Shown one piece after another: positions 61,601 through 64,000 of a DNA stretch of 64,000 nt. How positions within the stretch are numbered: the first letter of the stretch is position 1; the number at the start of each line of letters is the position of its first letter. The notes below the pieces were generated by a model. That model was given only the letters and a program-made list of their open reading frames with translations, had not been told where the DNA came from and searched no databases. This DNA is from Chamaecrista fasciculata (taxonomy: Eukaryota > Streptophyta > Magnoliopsida > Fabales > Fabaceae), in NCBI GenBank assembly GCA_003254925.1, contig QANZ01053874.1, forward strand, positions 1-64,000, written 5' to 3'. The position numbers were made by a program, and so were the translations under genes.

Positions 61601-61883
61601 GTACAATCCTCTCTCATTTTGTGCATTAGTCCTTAAAAAATTCTCAAGTATGATATTCAATGGTTAGCATTGAATTTGATCATGTGAGACTTAAATGTCA
61701 GATAAATAAATTAATTGTTGTTTGACCATTCCATTACATATATCATATCATACCCAAAAAAATGTCTACTGAGTTTATTGATAGTTTGATACACTAACAT
61801 AATTTCACTGTTATCTAAAATTGGTTCCTACCTTCTGGGTTTTTAACATCCAGGTACTGCGAAGAGAAGCAAGACTAGGTTGA
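58640..61883 (+). CDS. TRAPPC5: TRAPP complex subunit 5 (Trs31 homologue)
   Basis: Core subunit of TRAPP, the multisubunit Rab-activating tether that acts in ER-to-Golgi and Golgi traffic. Exons: 58640-58711, 59090-59178, 59584-59647, 60229-60306, 61139-61215, 61326-61392, 61493-61600, 61854-61883. They join to 194 aa, a normal length for the family. Diagnostic stretches are VSLSAFAFLFSELVQYNQTQ, RETRILGILSFVHSTVWKVL, the conserved GTFNCGAFVAGIVRGVLD and VVTAHFVPMEGQ. The protein closely matches Arabidopsis At5g54750 as I remember it. The ATG at 58640 opens MIGVGKIKQYGNVLEKPL, the conserved start. All introns are GT-AG. It shows no sign of decay. Confidence 0.97.
58813..58832 (+). promoter_or_regulatory. 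Telo-box repeats in TRAPPC5 intron 1
   Basis: GGGTTTAGGGTTTAGGGTTT is two to three copies of the plant telomere unit, about 100 bp into intron 1. Interstitial telo-boxes near the 5' end are common in constitutively expressed plant genes. Regulation by it is inferred. Confidence 0.55.
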
Positions 61884-62179
61884 TGATGCTTATACTTGGA
61901 ATTGATGAGTGTTTTAGTAACTCGAATTTTTTTTCCTCAAGCTCATCCACCTCCCTTTTAATCTGTCTGTACTATAAACTCTTCTTCTTCTCACAGTTTC
62001 ATGTATGTGCAATGAATGTGCTCCACTAAATTACTTATACACCTATAATTACCTATGCTTTAATACAAATATAAAAAAAAAAAGAATTAGACAAAATAAT
62101 AATTTTGCATACCTTCATTTATTTACTTATAATTTTCTCTATCTATCTATTATTTCTCATCATTTTTTTTCTTTTTCCA

Positions 62180-62308
62180 CTCACACACACCTCTCTCTCT
62201 CTCACACACACACACACACTTTCTCTCTCCCTCTGTCTCACACACACACACATACACCTCTCTCTCTCCCTCTCTCTTTTTCTCTCTCTTTCACACACAC
62301 ACTATCTC
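62180..62308. repeat. Compound (CA)n/(CT)n microsatellite
   Basis: Alternating CACACACA and CTCTCTCT tracts occupy about 130 bp. Open frames across this stretch are low-complexity artefacts. Confidence 0.95.
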
Positions 62309-62400
62309 TTATGTATATTATATAATTTATATCAATTTAATTAAACAAAAAATTTGCAATATTATTATTTTTTTAGTTGCAATATTCATCTATTTGTTTT

Positions 62401-63173
62401 GAGTAAAATACACAATTGAACCCCTAAAATAATTTTTAAGTTACAATTTTCCTCCATTATCTTTAATGCAGTTTTTTAAAAAAATAAAAAGAAATTAACT
62501 ATCTTCACTTTTATAGGTATTTTAGTCCTCAAACTATTAACTCAATTTCCTTGGCTCTTAAAATTATTTTTTGTTTAGTTTTTTTCTCAAACTATGCAAT
62601 TAGTTTCTCAAAATATAGGGTTAAAAGGTCAATTTGGTCCTAAATGTATGCCCTAATGTTCATTTTGGTCCATTATGTTTCAAAATATTTAAATTGCTCC
62701 TAAATGTTTGCAAAATATTTCATTTTGGTCCCAAGTATTGAATATGGCTTGTTTCAAGTTCAAACATGATGAGTTTAGAGCTACGTATTGTTCCCGAAGA
62801 GTACCTCCATATATTTTAGTTGAGACATTTTACCAATATTTATGACCAAAATGAATAATTTTGCCAACATTTAGGACCAATTCGAACTTTTTGAAATATA
62901 ATGGACCAAAATGAATATTAGGACATACATTTAGGACCAAAATGAACCTTTGACCAAACATTTTAGTGTTATTTTGTAATTTGCATTCTGGTCCTCAAAC
63001 TATTCTTTCTTATTTTTTTGTCACTGAATTTCATAAATAAACTCCATTATTGGTGACCGGGATTTTTTACAGGCCCTGACTTATCATTTACACATGTTAG
63101 AGATTGATTAATTGGACCAGTACAAATTTATGGACCAAATTGTAATCTTAAAATAATTTTCATGTTATTTTCA
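62401..63173. mobile_element. Degenerate MITE carrying a nested relative of the 4702 element
   Basis: The outer arms (TAAAATAATTTTTAAGTTAC at about 62424 and the inverse around 63145) pair imperfectly. Within it, 62619-62955 has the GGTCCTAAATGTATGCCCTA and TCCATTATGTTTCAAAAT signature of the element at 4702-5218. The right end CCTTTGACC closes the inner copy. I found no TSD for either layer, so they are probably old. Confidence 0.6.
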
Positions 63174-63179
63174 CTTTGG

Positions 63180-63730
63180 CCCATCATCTCATCCAAATGG
63201 ATTGATCCAAAAACTATCATCTAAAAATATCTCATCCTCACGCTTTCCAAGAGCATCTAATCTCAACATCATCTCATCCATCCCACCACCAAACACCTAT
63301 CATCTCATCTCATCTCATTTTGGGCCTGTTTGGGGATGCCCCATCTCAATCTCATCCCATTTCAATCCTAATCTCAACCTAAAATTAGATGAACAGTCCA
63401 GTTTGGGTGTTTGTGTGACACATAATCTCATCTCAATCTCATCCTAATCCTCATCTCATCCAAATCATCATCCCATTTATCANCAAACAGGCCCTTTAAT
63501 ATCTCAATCTCATTTCATTATTTCTTACCATTTATACCCCCGTACAAAATAAATAAATCCAACAACCTATTTCACATAACCACAATCATTACATACCCTT
63601 TTATATAATTTCACACCCTATTTAACATCATTTTCTCTAAAATCACCCAAACACCAATACATCATCTCATCTCATCTCATCCAAATCATGGATGAGATTG
63701 GCTTGAGCAATTGCTCCCAAACATGCCCTT
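63180..63730. repeat. CATCTCATC-rich repeat with inverted GGGCCTGTTTG ends
   Basis: Many irregular copies of CATCTCAT/AATCTCATC occur over about 550 bp. GGGCCTGTTTGG at 63321 is matched by CAAACAGGCCC near 63485, and CCCAAACATGCCC follows at about 63717. This looks like a hAT- or other TIR-type MITE with internal repeats. No TSD was established. Confidence 0.5.
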
Positions 63731-64000
63731 ACTGCGCGTTGATTTGAGAATTTTGTTTTTTTGAAAAGGATCTGAGATCTGATTTAAGGACAAACATTTT
63801 TTAGACCAAAAATAACACTTTCTTATCGAAAAGAATAAATCAGAGGAGAATTAAACTATCCAAAAAACCAAAAAACCGGGAAAAATAATTTATTATTTAC
63901 TTCACTTTTTTTTTTTTGGTGATCTTATTTACTTAAATTTTTAATTTAACAAAAAGTAGCTCATACTCTTTTTATATTTGTTTTTTTTAAAATAACATTT

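Larger units (their letters stand above)
61884..64000. other. TRAPPC5 downstream repeat region
   Basis: No gene is supported. After the TRAPPC5 3' region come a CT/CA microsatellite (62180-62308), a micro-insertion (62364-62376), nested MITE-like sequence (62401-63173), a CATCTCAT-rich repeat (63180-63730) and a final micro-insertion (63903-63924). There is an N at 63483. Confidence 0.65.

Noticed and set aside
62005..62344. Open frames rich in His-Thr-Ser-Leu
   Set aside because: They are translations of the CA/CT microsatellite.

Overview
The window is nuclear genomic DNA of a flowering plant, most likely a eudicot. It is AT-rich, the genes are broken by many spliceosomal GT-AG introns, and it carries plant-type mobile elements (an L1-like LINE and Mutator-type MITEs). 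Five protein-coding genes could be modelled exon by exon with reading frame kept throughout. All five are on the + strand. I see no tRNA, rRNA or CRISPR array. Five single N bases (1835, 3636, 38999, 42615, 63483) mark unresolved bases, two of them in homopolymer runs.

Layout. 1-5363: gene-poor AT-rich DNA with a MULE-type MITE (475-751), a possible Helitron end (about 3435) and a second MITE (4702-5218). 5364-15077: RRP12-like ribosome-biogenesis factor, 18 exons, 1152 aa. 15589-16004: MITE. 16166-18993: 5'-truncated LINE with a 15-bp target-site duplication (TSD) and an open reverse-transcriptase frame. 19405-24959: chloroplast P-class PPR protein (EMB2654/At2g41720 type), 10 exons, 834 aa. 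25494-26092: fold-back MITE. 27750-31788: AP2-like transcription factor (At2g41710 type), 9 exons including a 9-nt micro-exon, 427 aa. 31789-35741: repeat-rich spacer. 35742-56990: full-size ABC transporter ABCA1 (At2g41700 type), 40 exons, 1892 aa. 57822-58556: nested MITEs. 58640-61883: TRAPPC5 (Trs31), 8 exons, 194 aa. 61884-64000: microsatellites and nested repeats.

The genes do not form a pathway. They cover ribosome assembly, chloroplast RNA processing, transcription, membrane transport and Golgi vesicle tethering. The PPR-AP2-ABCA1 trio corresponds to three adjacent Arabidopsis loci (At2g41720, At2g41710, At2g41700), so it is a conserved block.

The most unusual signal is a set of about 19 tiny insertions (12-41 bp) scattered over the window. 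Each is mainly a poly(A) or poly(T) run with a short head, often GGCC, and each lies between direct repeats of 9-17 bp. Read in the poly(A) sense, most of the repeats begin with AA, as LINE-type target-primed reverse transcription would leave. They look like micro-retroposons. Second in interest: MULE-type MITE sequence ends within 150 bp upstream of the start codon in three of the five genes.
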